Shown: piece by piece, positions 19,119 to 28,948 of the stretch | How the letters are laid out: each line of letters starts with the position of its first letter | How positions within the stretch are numbered: the stretch's first letter is position 1 | Origin: Bacillota bacterium | GTDB taxonomy: Bacteria > Bacillota > UBA4882 > UBA8346 | DNA: 64,000 bases | Reading direction: 5' to 3' | NCBI GenBank assembly: GCA_023426245.1 | Contig: JAFABB010000024.1 | Location: forward strand, 1-64,000 | The notes under the pieces: model-generated | Database searches by the model: none | What the model was told of the DNA's origin: nothing | What the model saw: the letters and a program-made list of their open reading frames with translations, nothing else | Made by a program: the position numbers and the translations under genes

Positions 19119-20126
19119 TTGTTTCAAAAAATAGAAAAAAAGATAGTCCTAACCATCGTTATAACCATCTCTTTTTGTATGATCTTATCAAGTATTGTCA
19201 CCTATGTCATTATCCGAAAAAACATTTTAAATAGCTTTATCCCACTGGCTATCCAATCCGCCATGCAACAAAAAAACAACTTCGATTTGTTTCTGGAGTT
19301 AACGACCGAGTCTTCCAAATTACTGGCTAGCGATCCTGAAATTATCCATACTTTAAGGCAAGCCCATGTTAACAGCGTCGAATTTCTTAAAACCATTGAT
19401 AAGCTCAATGAAATTCAAGCTTCCAATTTAAACATTACCGGTCTGGCATTGTATGGAATGAATGGAATTTTTTATCCTTCCAATCCTTCCAACAATACAG
19501 CCAACTCGACTCCAGACTTAAAACAGATTTTAAAAGACCCGGTCATCGCGAAGTTCATTCATAAACCGGAAAAAAGCCTCTGGCACGACAGATTTCAGCG
19601 GGATTACTGGATTACGGATCTCACTTTGAATCTCCATCTCTATAGCGGTGTTTTTACCTTTGTACAAAAAATATATACCCCTGAGGGTTCGTTAACCGGT
19701 TTACTAATGACCGATATTGCCATCGATTCTTTATACGACCATTTTCCCAGCGATAAATTTCAGGCCAATACTTTTCTTTATTCAAACCGCCGGGGCATTT
19801 TGGGAACACGTCACGGTAAACTATTAACAAAGCCTGAAAAAAAAGAAATTCTGGACAGACTGAATGCAAAGACCAACTACTTTATAACGAAAAACAGGCA
19901 AAATATCATTATCTTCTACCCGATACCCCATTCATTGGATTTTGTAATCAGAGTCATACCCTTGACGAATATTTTAAGCCAAATCAACAAACTATCTTTG
20001 TTTCTGTTATTGATCAATGCTTTCTTAATCACGGGAGTCATTTACTTGGGTTGTGCCATGGCCAGAAGTATATCTTTGCCGTTAGGCGAACTATATTCCA
20101 AAATGCAGAAGTTTACTAAAATATAG
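19119..20126 (+). CDS. truncated YesM-like sensor without kinase domain
   Basis: The 335-residue product has an N-terminal membrane helix (about 8-30), an extracytoplasmic Cache-like sensor domain (about 35-280), a second helix (about 290-312), and the first half of a HAMP-like linker (SISLPLGELYSKM). It then stops with no dimerisation/histidine or ATPase domain, and no kinase sequence follows before the convergent gene. It starts with TTG after AGAAGGGG. It could be a decayed kinase or a stand-alone sensor partnering the adjacent YesM/YesN pair. It diverges from the GH65 operon. Confidence 0.75.
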   Translation: MFQKIEKKIVLTIVITISFCMILSSIVTYVIIRKNILNSFIPLAIQSAMQQKNNFDLFLELTTESSKLLASDPEIIHTLRQAHVNSVEFLKTIDKLNEIQASNLNITGLALYGMNGIFYPSNPSNNTANSTPDLKQILKDPVIAKFIHKPEKSLWHDRFQRDYWITDLTLNLHLYSGVFTFVQKIYTPEGSLTGLLMTDIAIDSLYDHFPSDKFQANTFLYSNRRGILGTRHGKLLTKPEKKEILDRLNAKTNYFITKNRQNIIIFYPIPHSLDFVIRVIPLTNILSQINKLSLFLLLINAFLITGVIYLGCAMARSISLPLGELYSKMQKFTKI

Positions 20127-20211
20127 TCTCCCTGATCCATGAGCATCCTTACCTTGAATAACTCCAGGGGTCAGAAATAGAGGATCCGCATGGCAGTGAA
20201 TTGGCAACACT

Positions 20212-21966
20212 TCATTTACTCTGTTTACGGACTTTTAAAGTTAAGGTTACGATGGTACCCTTATTTCTTTCACTCTTCAAATCAACTCCATAACCAGGCC
20301 CATATTCCAGCCTGATTCGCTCATCAACATTTCTTAATCCATACCCGCTTGGCTGAATCGTCTTATTAACCATTCTACTATTGACGGTATCAAGATTAAA
20401 GCCCACACCATCATCTTGAACTTCCAATTTCAAATCGCCACCGGTCCGGTAGCCGCTGATTCGAATATGCCCCTGACCCTCTTTCAAGCTAATTCCGTGT
20501 TTGATCGCGTTTTCCACTAAAGGTTGCAAAATGATCTTCGGGATCAAACAAGTTTTAATTTCTTCGGGTATATCATAAGTGATCTCAACCTTGTCCGGAA
20601 AACGTAATTGTTCAATACTCACGAAACTTTCCACCAGCTGAATCTCTTCCGCCAGGGTGATAAATTTATCGCCTTTATGCAAACTAATCCGGAAAAAAGT
20701 GGCTAACGCCATGACCATCCTCTCAATATCTCCTTGTTTCTTTAACTTGGCAATCCAAGCGATGGCGTCAAGGGTATTATAGACAAAATGCGGATTAATT
20801 TGAGCCTGTAATGCGGTTAATTCCAGTTCCCGCTGTTTTTCCTTTTCCAAGTTATTTTTTTGGATCAGTTCCTCGATTCGTAACACCATATTGTTGAAAC
20901 TTTGCTCCAACAATTCAATTTCATCATTGGCTTTTTCAGAAAATAACAGACTCGGTTTTCCTTTCCCAATCAAGTCCAGCTTGTTTTTTAACTTTGCCAG
21001 GGGTCTGGTGATATTAAAAGATATATACATCGCCAGAAAAATGGCAATTATTGAAATGATAATCTCGATATTTAAGACAATACTGTTTATTTCCGAGATG
21101 ATTCCAAATAGTTTTTTCTCCGACACAACACTAATGATCTTCCAATTGACGCCTAGGTTTTCCAGCCGGCTGGTTAACCGGTGAACTGCAATAATGGACT
21201 TTTTTTGGTTGTAGTTTACGATTTTATAATCAAAATTTTTTGAGCAATGAAAGACTGTGGAATCGAAGACGATGTTCCCGATTTTGTTTTTCTCCGGATG
21301 AGAAATGATATATTCATCATTGGCCAGAATAAAAGAATACCCTCCCCAACTGGGGACAATTTTCCGGTAAATCTCATAAAGGGCCGATTCCCGGATATAA
21401 ATCACCAGGGAGCCAATAGTTTCTCCGGTGACGAAATTCCGGAATTTCCGCCCTACCACAATATAGGAATGATGATTCCGGTCTTTTACAACCGGCCCCC
21501 ATACCGTTATTTTATTGGATTGCATCTCCCTTCCATACTGTTCTTCCGGTAAAGGTAAATTGGGAACATTCGTAGTATATTTGTAAATTTCGCGAGAACT
21601 GGTGACAATAAAAATGCCTCCTACCACATCTTTATGGATCAACTGTTTATCCAGTTCCTGTCGGAGTCGCTGTTCTCGCTCAGGGCGGGACAGTTGCCGA
21701 TTGTCAAACAAACGGTAAATGTAGCGGTCCTCAGTAAGCCTGACCGCTAACATATTGACTTCATCGATGATCATTTCCAGACTGGAAACGGTTTCCGTTT
21801 GAGTAAGCTCTACGTAATGATATAAGTAATTCTTGATTAACGCCTGGGCTATCAGTTTCGAACCGATAAAAATGCAATTGGAGGTAACTAACAAGCCCAG
21901 CAGCAGAAAAAAGGCCAGCCGTCTTTTAATCTGAAATTTACGCAGGAATTGAATGATTTTATCCAT
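20212..21966 (-). CDS. sensor histidine kinase, YesM/LytS type
   Basis: The 584-residue membrane kinase has helices at about 15-38 and 280-305 flanking a Cache-like extracytoplasmic sensor. A HAMP domain (NITRPLAKLKNKLDLIG) follows, then the His_kinase segment with the phosphoacceptor in QAQINPHFVYNTLD and a C-terminal HATPase (NAIKHG, DDGVGF, GYGLRNVDERI). This family pairs with AraC-type response regulators to control sugar ABC operons. It lies 12 bp downstream of such a regulator. Its likely target is the adjacent GH65/ABC operon. Confidence 0.92.
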   Translation of the reverse strand: MDKIIQFLRKFQIKRRLAFFLLLGLLVTSNCIFIGSKLIAQALIKNYLYHYVELTQTETVSSLEMIIDEVNMLAVRLTEDRYIYRLFDNRQLSRPEREQRLRQELDKQLIHKDVVGGIFIVTSSREIYKYTTNVPNLPLPEEQYGREMQSNKITVWGPVVKDRNHHSYIVVGRKFRNFVTGETIGSLVIYIRESALYEIYRKIVPSWGGYSFILANDEYIISHPEKNKIGNIVFDSTVFHCSKNFDYKIVNYNQKKSIIAVHRLTSRLENLGVNWKIISVVSEKKLFGIISEINSIVLNIEIIISIIAIFLAMYISFNITRPLAKLKNKLDLIGKGKPSLLFSEKANDEIELLEQSFNNMVLRIEELIQKNNLEKEKQRELELTALQAQINPHFVYNTLDAIAWIAKLKKQGDIERMVMALATFFRISLHKGDKFITLAEEIQLVESFVSIEQLRFPDKVEITYDIPEEIKTCLIPKIILQPLVENAIKHGISLKEGQGHIRISGYRTGGDLKLEVQDDGVGFNLDTVNSRMVNKTIQPSGYGLRNVDERIRLEYGPGYGVDLKSERNKGTIVTLTLKVRKQSK

Positions 21967-21978
21967 TATTTAGGTCCC

Positions 21979-23265
21979 TTAGAAAATCGTTTTGACATAA
22001 TCTTTCGGGCTCATGCCGGTAATCTTTTTAAATAACTGACTGAAATACTTGGTATCTGTATACCCGACTTTTTGACAGATCTCGTAAATACGGTATTGAG
22101 GATCCTTTAACAGCTCTTTGGCCATTTCAATCCGATAGTCGACCAGGGAATCGTTAAAGGTTTTTCCCAATTCGGCTTTAAAAAGATGCATTAGATGGGA
22201 CGGACTGATGAACAATTCTCTGGCTGCCGTTTCGGCGGTGATGTTATTTTCGGCATAATGAGCGTGGATGTAAGTAATTGCCTTCTTGATTTCAACATGG
22301 CAATCAGCTACTCCATTATCGGTAAAAGCAAACACACTGTTGTTACCGGGTATAAATTTATTGCCGGCAGCCGCTATAGCTTCCTTATAGGAGCTATTGA
22401 TTTCCAGGATGGAAGGATGAGGATTACTAATGCCGATAGAAAAAGTCGGATTCGAAATTTCGGCTTCTTCAACATCTTTTAATCTGGTGAGCAGTTCTTT
22501 GCAATTTTCCTTAAGAACCGTCACCGGATCCTCGATGGAACGGCTCTGGACAATAACAACCCATTCCCCTGGATTCTTTTCGAAGTTCAAACCTTGAAAA
22601 TTGTCATTCTCCTTCATCAAACTTTGATTGGCATGATGAAAAATCATCTCCCGAAATTTATCTAAAGTCTGCATGGACATTTTTTGGGTGAGCATTTTAT
22701 AATCATCAAGCTTAATGACAACTATCAGGTTAGTGCACTCTACATTCAACGGCAGCTGCAATAAAGACATTTTAGCCTGAATATCAGTGACTGCGGTGAG
22801 ATCTCCGTTAATTAAATCGATTAGAAATTGTTTTTTTATGGCCGGCAGTTCAATTTGCAATTGTTGATAATATTCCAGGGTGTTTCGATCACTCGTGATT
22901 TTTTCCCCGACTTTGGTGATAGTTTCAATGAGTTGTTTATTTTCAATGGGTTTTAAAAGATAGGAGACAGCTCCGTTTTCTATTGCCACCCTGGCATAAT
23001 CAAACTCCCCATAACCACTGAGTACGATAATGCGTGAGTCCAGTCCCTCCTCTTTGAGTTTGGCCATAAACTCCAAACCGTCCATAAAAGGCATCCGGAT
23101 GTCGGTAATAATGATATCCGGACGATGGGTCCTCGCAAGCTGCAAACCCTCTTTCCCGTTGGAGGCTTCTCCGACTATTGTAAAGCCATGATCTTCCCAG
23201 GCAATCGTCTCACGGATTCCCATTCTTACCAAGTATTCATCATCAACAACCAAAATCGTCAACAC
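21979..23265 (-). CDS. AraC-type response regulator, YesN family
   Basis: The 428-residue protein has an N-terminal receiver (acidic DDE at about 8-10, phospho-Asp in IIITDIRMP at about 55, Lys in LLKPIEN), a middle region, and a C-terminal double HTH of AraC/XylS type (ETAARELFISPSHLMHLF, then EICQKVGYTDTKYFSQLFKK). It starts at GTG after GAGGAA. It forms a two-gene operon with the YesM kinase. Confidence 0.92.
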   Translation of the reverse strand: MLTILVVDDEYLVRMGIRETIAWEDHGFTIVGEASNGKEGLQLARTHRPDIIITDIRMPFMDGLEFMAKLKEEGLDSRIIVLSGYGEFDYARVAIENGAVSYLLKPIENKQLIETITKVGEKITSDRNTLEYYQQLQIELPAIKKQFLIDLINGDLTAVTDIQAKMSLLQLPLNVECTNLIVVIKLDDYKMLTQKMSMQTLDKFREMIFHHANQSLMKENDNFQGLNFEKNPGEWVVIVQSRSIEDPVTVLKENCKELLTRLKDVEEAEISNPTFSIGISNPHPSILEINSSYKEAIAAAGNKFIPGNNSVFAFTDNGVADCHVEIKKAITYIHAHYAENNITAETAARELFISPSHLMHLFKAELGKTFNDSLVDYRIEMAKELLKDPQYRIYEICQKVGYTDTKYFSQLFKKITGMSPKDYVKTIF

Positions 23266-23828
23266 CCAAAATTCCTCATTTCAATATTCAAATCAAACCA
23301 TCCGTCCGCAACGGAAACTGGAAATATGGATATCGTTATGCGGACTTCCTTCCTGATGATAGTAAAAATTCTCTACCGACTAATATTTTCCTTTCCAAAA
23401 AAAGCCTTGGAATTTCACAACCAAGGCAAACAATTGATCATCCCATATCCATTCTTCCATTCCAACCACTCCATTATGGAGTTTCCAATGAATAACCTCC
23501 GGGTTTTACATTCTTGAATCCGCGAAAAATCATATTCGGACATATTTCTTATGATTTTATCTTTATTCAAATCGCTTAGGGAGCATATCCACCGATTCCG
23601 TATGGATAGGAAGCCAATAGCAATATTAAAATTTTAAATTGTTTTTCAAGAATGTCAAGATCTTATATGAATTTCCACAATATTGTTCCCTGGTTCTCCA
23701 TGAATCCCCATGGGACATAATTTTTAATTCAAAGCATTTTAGGTGAATTTTGATAAAAACCTAGATTTTTTAATGATATAATATTATTATTTCTTAGGGA
23801 AGCATTCATTATAGAAAGGACGATTCTA
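23266..23828. other. long gene-free region with one hairpin
   Basis: No credible gene was found in about 560 bp. A hairpin GCCTTGG/CCAAGGC at 23404-23427 is followed on the minus strand by a run of T and looks like an intrinsic terminator. However, no gene lies upstream of it on that strand. Short open frames around it (under 45 codons) lack ribosome binding sites. The right end holds the promoter of the SH3-like protein. Confidence 0.4.
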
Positions 23829-24566
23829 TTGAAACTGAAAACTTTATGGCTTGGAATGGCAATTGTTTTTTTAATTGGTTCAACCGCCGTCTTTGGAAAA
23901 GACGAGAAAGAAGATTACTCCAAAAACGGTGTTTGCGTTGTTCCCGCATCCATTCGTGCCGAGGCTAACCAAACCAGTAAATGGCTTTCTTCTTTATCAG
24001 TCGGTGAAACCGTAATCCTTGAGAGCGGCCCCAAAAAAGATCCCAAGGATCCCAAAATCGAATATGTCAAAGTAAAGCTCTCCGATGGCACCGAAGGATT
24101 CGTCAGTACTTGGTGTTTGGTTCAGGGAGCTTATGTCGCCGTGGTGCACCGGACGGTTAAAATTTATAAGCGCCCCGACTTATTGGCGGATTCCAACAAC
24201 GCTTTTGAAATGTTAAATATTGTGGCTGTTGACGAAGAAAAAGGCCCGTGGATTCGGGCCACCGGCGAAAATCGGACCAAAGGCGGCTGGATTGAACGAG
24301 TTGCAACCCGTAAAGCAAAAGAAGATATTGTAACCGCCGTATTACTGAATAAAGCTTTACATGGCAAAGAAAAAGCCATGACTCACGAGGAGATGGAGAA
24401 AATTGTATCCGGCCTGCCTTTTCCCAATAACTATTTTGCCGTGAAAATACTGCAAAGATACCCGGCCAAACCCGCTCCGGCAGAGCAACCTGCCGCTGCT
24501 GATACCGATAATGATGATGATAGCGATGTTTCACCTGCACAAACCCAAGATACTACTCAACAATAA
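23829..24566 (+). CDS. secreted protein with SH3-like domains
   Basis: The 245-residue protein has a signal peptide (KTLWLGMAIVFLIGSTAVFG, then KDEK). Two bacterial SH3-like segments follow (about 30-95, with DGTEGFVSTW, and 98-150, ending GGWIERV), then a helical region and an acidic, Pro/Ala/Asp-rich C-terminal tail of low complexity. Such domains usually bind cell-wall peptides. It starts at TTG with AAAGGA upstream. It is a single-gene unit ending in a strong terminator. The function is not known. Confidence 0.75.
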   Translation: MKLKTLWLGMAIVFLIGSTAVFGKDEKEDYSKNGVCVVPASIRAEANQTSKWLSSLSVGETVILESGPKKDPKDPKIEYVKVKLSDGTEGFVSTWCLVQGAYVAVVHRTVKIYKRPDLLADSNNAFEMLNIVAVDEEKGPWIRATGENRTKGGWIERVATRKAKEDIVTAVLLNKALHGKEKAMTHEEMEKIVSGLPFPNNYFAVKILQRYPAKPAPAEQPAAADTDNDDDSDVSPAQTQDTTQQ

Positions 24567-24580
24567 CTCTCACCACCATC

Positions 24581-24620
24581 AAAGGGGCTGTCTCCAAAGT
24601 AAATCAAGACGGCCCCTTTT
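24581..24620 (+). terminator. intrinsic terminator
   Basis: AAAGGGGC and GCCCCTTTT form the stem; a T-run follows. It lies 15 bp after the SH3-like gene. The inner arm GCTGTCTCCAAAG resembles the arms of the element at 10186-10291. Confidence 0.85.
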
Positions 24621-24673
24621 GCTTGAATTTTTCATTTATCCTTAAGGGTTGTTGTTGACTCCCTCACTCGCTT

Positions 24674-25531
24674 TCACCCCTTCAATGCTCCGGTAGCAAT
24701 GCCTTCCTGAATATTCTTCTGGAAGATTAAATAAACGGCTATAACCGGAATGACTGCCATGAAGTTACCGGCGAGGATTAGCTCCCAAGAGGTGCTATAC
24801 AACGTATAGAACGACTGGGTGGATAAGATCAATGTGTAATTATTCGGATTGGAGATATACACCAAAGGCAACAGGAAGTCGTTCCAAATCCAGATAATCT
24901 GCAACAATGCAACAGTAATATTGATTGGCTGCAGCATCGGGAAAATAATCTTTTGAAATGACTGCCAATCACTGGCACCATCAATCAACGCCGCCTCTTC
25001 AATCTCTTGAGGAATGGTTTTTACAAAGCCGTGATAAAGAAAGATTGGCATATTAATACCAACTCCGATATAAACCAGGATTACACCCCAAATCCGGTTA
25101 AGGATATGCAATTGCGCCGATACTTTAACCAATGGAATCATGATTACCGAAAAGGGAATCATCATCGAAGAAATAATCAAAAAGAAGATTATATTACTAA
25201 GAACGGTTTTGGTTCGAGATAGTTTATAACCCGCCATCGAACTAAGGACTACAATCCCAAAGGTACTGCTGACCGTAATGATAAAGGTATTCAACATCGA
25301 TTTCAAAAAATGCATCGACTCAAAAGCGGTAAAATAATTGTTCAAATTAAATACTTTCGGCAGAGTCAGCACATTTTGGTTCATTTCAGCGGTTGTCTTA
25401 AAAGAATTGACGAAAGCCATCAACAACGGAAAAAGAACCAAGACGCCGGCACAAAATAAAAATAGAAAACTCAAAGACCGCCCGTTAAAAATCCCTCGCT
25501 TGGCGTCTAATACTTGATTGCCCAGGCTCAT
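24674..25531 (-). CDS. carbohydrate ABC transporter permease (MalG type)
   Basis: The 285-residue permease has six predicted helices and the EAA loop EEAALIDGASDWQSFQKIIFP. The ATG at 25531 overlaps the stop codon of the upstream permease (ATGA) and follows GAGAGGTGG; a longer frame to 25618 lies inside the upstream gene and is rejected. It is the last gene of the LacI-controlled operon. Confidence 0.9.
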   Translation of the reverse strand: MSLGNQVLDAKRGIFNGRSLSFLFLFCAGVLVLFPLLMAFVNSFKTTAEMNQNVLTLPKVFNLNNYFTAFESMHFLKSMLNTFIITVSSTFGIVVLSSMAGYKLSRTKTVLSNIIFFLIISSMMIPFSVIMIPLVKVSAQLHILNRIWGVILVYIGVGINMPIFLYHGFVKTIPQEIEEAALIDGASDWQSFQKIIFPMLQPINITVALLQIIWIWNDFLLPLVYISNPNNYTLILSTQSFYTLYSTSWELILAGNFMAVIPVIAVYLIFQKNIQEGIATGALKG

Positions 25532-26418
25532 AGCTCCACCTCTCTCTTTTTCATCAGATTGATTTGAAGCAATGATACCGTTAGAATCATGATAAATAAA
25601 ATGATTGCCTTGGCGCAACTGTACCCCATGCGCATGGTGGTACTGAACGCGTCATAGAAAAGGTTTAAGCTAATCGAGGCAGTTGACCAACCGGGTCCAC
25701 CATTGGTCAAGCCAAAAATCAAATCAAAAGCCTTCAATGAATTATTGATGGTCAAAAAAGTGCAAATCGTTACTGCCGGCATAATCATAGGAAAAGTCAC
25801 ACTGAAAAATTTCTGCAACGGACCGGGGCCATCTAATAAGACCTGATCTTCCATTTCTTTCGGAACAGTTGCTAATGCCGCAAGGTAAATAATGATGACA
25901 TATCCTAGACCCACCCATAACGAAACAAACACAATCGCCCAAAATGCAAAAAAAGGATCGGCCATCCATTGTTGGTTCAAAAAACCAACCCAACTGAAAT
26001 GCTTACCCAATTCGGGAAACACTTTTAAAAAGATGAACTTTAGCATATAAGCCCCAACGATGGCGCTGATCATATTCGGGAGGAAAAAAACAGTTTGAAA
26101 AACCTTCCGGGTCGCTTTTAAATTGGCAATCAAGTTGGCCATCAGTAAAGCCAGGCCATTTTGGAGCAATACCATGACAATGGTGAAATTCAATGTAAAA
26201 AGGGTGGCAGTTTTAAAGCGGTCATCTTCGGTGAAGATCTCGATATAATTCCGGAAATTGACAAACTTAAAAAATGGTGCGATACCATTCCAGTTTGTAA
26301 AGCTATATATCAAAGACCCCACCATTGGCAGGGCCATGAACACCAAGAAGAAAAGGAATGCCGGCATAACAAAAATGAAAAAGGAGAGCCGGCTCTGGGC
26401 GTTGTACTTTACGGACAT
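25528..26418 (-). CDS. carbohydrate ABC transporter permease (MalF type)
   Basis: The 296-residue permease has six predicted helices and a CUT1 EAA-type loop (PKEMEDQVLLDGPGPLQKFF) in which the usual EAA is replaced by EDQ, a mild deviation. It overlaps the next permease gene by four bases. A stem-loop at 26450-26477 separates it from the binding-protein gene. Confidence 0.9.
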   Translation of the reverse strand: MSVKYNAQSRLSFFIFVMPAFLFFLVFMALPMVGSLIYSFTNWNGIAPFFKFVNFRNYIEIFTEDDRFKTATLFTLNFTIVMVLLQNGLALLMANLIANLKATRKVFQTVFFLPNMISAIVGAYMLKFIFLKVFPELGKHFSWVGFLNQQWMADPFFAFWAIVFVSLWVGLGYVIIIYLAALATVPKEMEDQVLLDGPGPLQKFFSVTFPMIMPAVTICTFLTINNSLKAFDLIFGLTNGGPGWSTASISLNLFYDAFSTTMRMGYSCAKAIILFIMILTVSLLQINLMKKREVEL

Positions 26419-26449
26419 GCTTCAATCCTCCGTTACCTTAAAATAAATA

Positions 26450-26477
26450 GCATTGGCGCACTAAAACGCGCCAATGC
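26450..26477 (-). promoter_or_regulatory. intercistronic stem-loop between binding protein and permeases
   Basis: GCATTGGCGC and GCGCCAATGC form a perfect 10-bp stem with an 8-base loop and no T-run on the transcribed strand. Hairpins in this position, as in malE-malF, are known to stabilise the upstream message, so that binding protein is made in excess. Confidence 0.65.
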
Positions 26478-26496
26478 CTCAAAACAAGACACGCAA

Positions 26497-27750
26497 TTAA
26501 TTATTGACTCCATCTTTCCATGCTTTATCCAGAGCTTTAACCACATCGGCGCGAGTTGCTTTTTTAACATAGTAAAGCTGAAGCTGACGGCCGACTTCTT
26601 GTTTTACCGTATTGGGCATCTGGGGATCCTGATAACCCATTCCCTTTTTCACATAGGACAAAGCAGTTTCAACCCAAGGATAATATTTAAACGTATGCAC
26701 CGAAGATACCGGGTTAAATTTCAAATTTTGATACAAGGCATTCGAGTCTTTGGCATCAAGCATGTAGTTCAACAATGCAAAAGCAATTTTCTTATTCTTG
26801 GATCCACTATAAACCGATAAACCTTTGGAAACCGAAATATTAATCATCGTCTGTTTTTGGTCGTCCGTGATTGGAAGCGGAGCAACAGCCAAATTAAATT
26901 TAGGATTTGCTTTTAAGATTTCTTCGGCCATCCATGGTCCCTGAACCCACATGGCATATTTGCCGGAGGCGAATTGGGCGGCGCCGCCGGAAGAAGTGAT
27001 ATCCATGGCATCGGTATTACCATTGGCATTCACCAAGTCGATGATATCAAAATATTCCTTTAGTTCGGAGAAGGATGTGGTTCCTTTATTCATCCTACCC
27101 ACAAAACCTTTGTACTTCGTTTCGTTAAGCGCCCCTACCAGCAAAGAGTTAAAAAGTTGTGGAATCCAGTCCTCATTATAAGATAACAGGAAAGGGGTAT
27201 AACCTGCGTTCTTCAGCTTCTCGATATTCGCTTTCATCTGAGAAATCGTCAATGCCGGGGTAATTCCTACTTTATCAAAGATATCCTTGTTGTAATCATA
27301 ACCCCACCAAACGCTCTCCAGAGGCATACATTTTACTTTGCCATTATAGGAAATAATGCTTTTCACATTCGCATATAAAGTTTTAACAAACGGTTGTTTG
27401 CTTAAATCTTCCAGATAACCGGATTGATCGTACTGAGGGCCCGTATTGCCGGGGTGAATAAAGAAAACATCGGGAGCATCCCCCGAAGCGAACCGGGATT
27501 GTAAAATCTGTTGAGAATTTGCGGTAGCCGGGGTTTCAAAGTTAATCTTCACCGTAGTACCCGTTTGGGCTTGATACTTTTTGACGAATTGATTGAAATA
27601 ATTGGAGTAAATCTCTCTGAACTGGGGATGATCAATAAAAATGCTCAGTTCAACTGTCTTCCCGGCTCCCATCACTGCTTGATTTGCTCCCCAAACCAAA
27701 CCAAGAAGAGCCAAAACCAAAACCACTAAAAAAGCGAATCTTAGTCTCAT
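26497..27750 (-). CDS. extracellular solute-binding protein, sugar ABC transporter
   Basis: The 417-residue family 1 binding protein starts at the ATG at 27750 (AGGAAGG upstream) with a signal peptide (MRLRFAFLVVLVLALLGLVWG). Conserved features are FIHPGN, WWGYDYNKDIF and VQGPWMAEE. No lipobox is evident. The operon is headed by a perfect LacI operator at 27781-27798, and the LacI gene is divergent, so the importer is probably induced by its substrate. The GH30 enzyme of the same regulon suggests a beta-glucan or xylan oligosaccharide. Confidence 0.9.
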   Translation of the reverse strand: MRLRFAFLVVLVLALLGLVWGANQAVMGAGKTVELSIFIDHPQFREIYSNYFNQFVKKYQAQTGTTVKINFETPATANSQQILQSRFASGDAPDVFFIHPGNTGPQYDQSGYLEDLSKQPFVKTLYANVKSIISYNGKVKCMPLESVWWGYDYNKDIFDKVGITPALTISQMKANIEKLKNAGYTPFLLSYNEDWIPQLFNSLLVGALNETKYKGFVGRMNKGTTSFSELKEYFDIIDLVNANGNTDAMDITSSGGAAQFASGKYAMWVQGPWMAEEILKANPKFNLAVAPLPITDDQKQTMINISVSKGLSVYSGSKNKKIAFALLNYMLDAKDSNALYQNLKFNPVSSVHTFKYYPWVETALSYVKKGMGYQDPQMPNTVKQEVGRQLQLYYVKKATRADVVKALDKAWKDGVNN

Positions 27751-27780
27751 TAGTACCCTTCCTTTCAGTTTTTCAATGGA

Positions 27781-27798
27781 TATGTTTACGTAAACATA
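27781..27798. promoter_or_regulatory. LacI-family operator of the sugar ABC operon
   Basis: TATGTTTACGTAAACATA is a perfect 18-bp palindrome with the central CG typical of LacI operators. Its edge touches the -10 (TAAAAT, 27798-27803, minus strand; -35 TTGAAT at 27821-27826, 17-bp spacer). The repressor would therefore block the start of transcription. Confidence 0.75.
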
Positions 27799-27936
27799 TT
27801 TTAACATTGCCGTAACAAATATTCAAGACAATTTTGAATAATTTTCTAAAATTCAAAGTGAATATAAAATACTTGACTACGATTGCGGAAAATGATAATT
27901 TTGTGTAAACCCTTCCCTATTCGATCGGAGGAAACC

Positions 27937-28941
27937 ATGGTCACGCAACAGGATGTCGCCAAAAAAGCCGGGGTCTCTTTCATCACTGTGTCCCGGGTTA
28001 TTAATAACCAGGGTTACGTGAAAGAAGAAACCCGCCAAAAAGTGCTTGATACCATTAAAGAGCTTCATTATTACCCTAATCATATCGGGCGCGCCCTTCA
28101 TATTAAGACTGTCAATACAATCGGCATCATTATTCCGTCCCCGGCCAATGTCACAGTACATGCCACCGATTATTATAATTTGTTGATGGCAGGCGTTGAA
28201 AAATCAACCACAACCCATCAACAGGATCTCCTTTTATCCAGTTACCGGTCTGAAGACCCCCAAGTGGACTATTTACGTTTATATTTCCAGGGGAAAGTGG
28301 ATGGTTTGATTTTAATTACCCCCGATTTAAACCACCCCCAAATCGTGAATATTTCGTCGGAAAATATTCCCTGTGTCATCATAGGCAATCGCCCAGCCGG
28401 CAATGCCATCAGTTATGTCGATACCGATAATTTTACCGGCATGTACCAGCTCACCGAATATCTTATCCATAAAGGCCATCATCACATTGCCTTTGTAAAG
28501 GCAATGCCTTCCATTCGTAATGCCAACGACCGTTTGGAAGGGTTCCGGGCTGCCATGAAAATAAATAATCTTACGGTTCGTGAAGATTGGGTCCTCGATG
28601 GGGATTTCACTCCGGAGTCCGGCCAAAACGCTTTTAAAAAGCTTATAACGCTGGGGCCTCTCCCTTCAGCGGTCATTTGCGCCAATGATTTAATGGCCCT
28701 CGGGGTCTTAGCGGAAGCCAAAAATGCCGCCGTCAAAGTCCCCGAGGATCTTGCACTAGCCGGTTTTGATGGGATCGGAATCACTGCATTTACCGATCCG
28801 CCCCTTACCACTGTTATTCAGCCTTTATATGACATGGGTTTTACCGCCTCTGAATTGCTTTTTTCAAAAATTCAGAATCCGGGACAACCTCCCGAATCGA
28901 AAATCTTCCCGGTAGAACTTGTCAAAAGAGCCAGCGCTTAG
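27937..28941 (+). CDS. LacI-family transcriptional repressor
   Basis: This 334-residue regulator has an N-terminal HTH (QQDVAKKAGVSFITVSRVIN) and hinge helix, then a periplasmic-binding-protein-like effector domain. The ATG at 27937 is chosen for its CGGAGG site; an upstream frame start at 27883 lacks one. It is divergent from the ABC operon whose promoter carries a perfect palindrome. A matching half-site precedes the GH30 gene, and a GTAAAC half-site at 27905-27910 may allow autoregulation. It ends seven bases from the convergent GH30 gene. Confidence 0.92.
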   Translation: MVTQQDVAKKAGVSFITVSRVINNQGYVKEETRQKVLDTIKELHYYPNHIGRALHIKTVNTIGIIIPSPANVTVHATDYYNLLMAGVEKSTTTHQQDLLLSSYRSEDPQVDYLRLYFQGKVDGLILITPDLNHPQIVNISSENIPCVIIGNRPAGNAISYVDTDNFTGMYQLTEYLIHKGHHHIAFVKAMPSIRNANDRLEGFRAAMKINNLTVREDWVLDGDFTPESGQNAFKKLITLGPLPSAVICANDLMALGVLAEAKNAAVKVPEDLALAGFDGIGITAFTDPPLTTVIQPLYDMGFTASELLFSKIQNPGQPPESKIFPVELVKRASA

Positions 28942-28948
28942 TTTTAAT

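Noticed and set aside
23404..23427. terminator-like hairpin as the end of a hidden minus-strand gene in 23430-23828
   Set aside because: All minus-strand frames there are under 45 codons, lack ribosome binding sites, and one runs through the hairpin itself.
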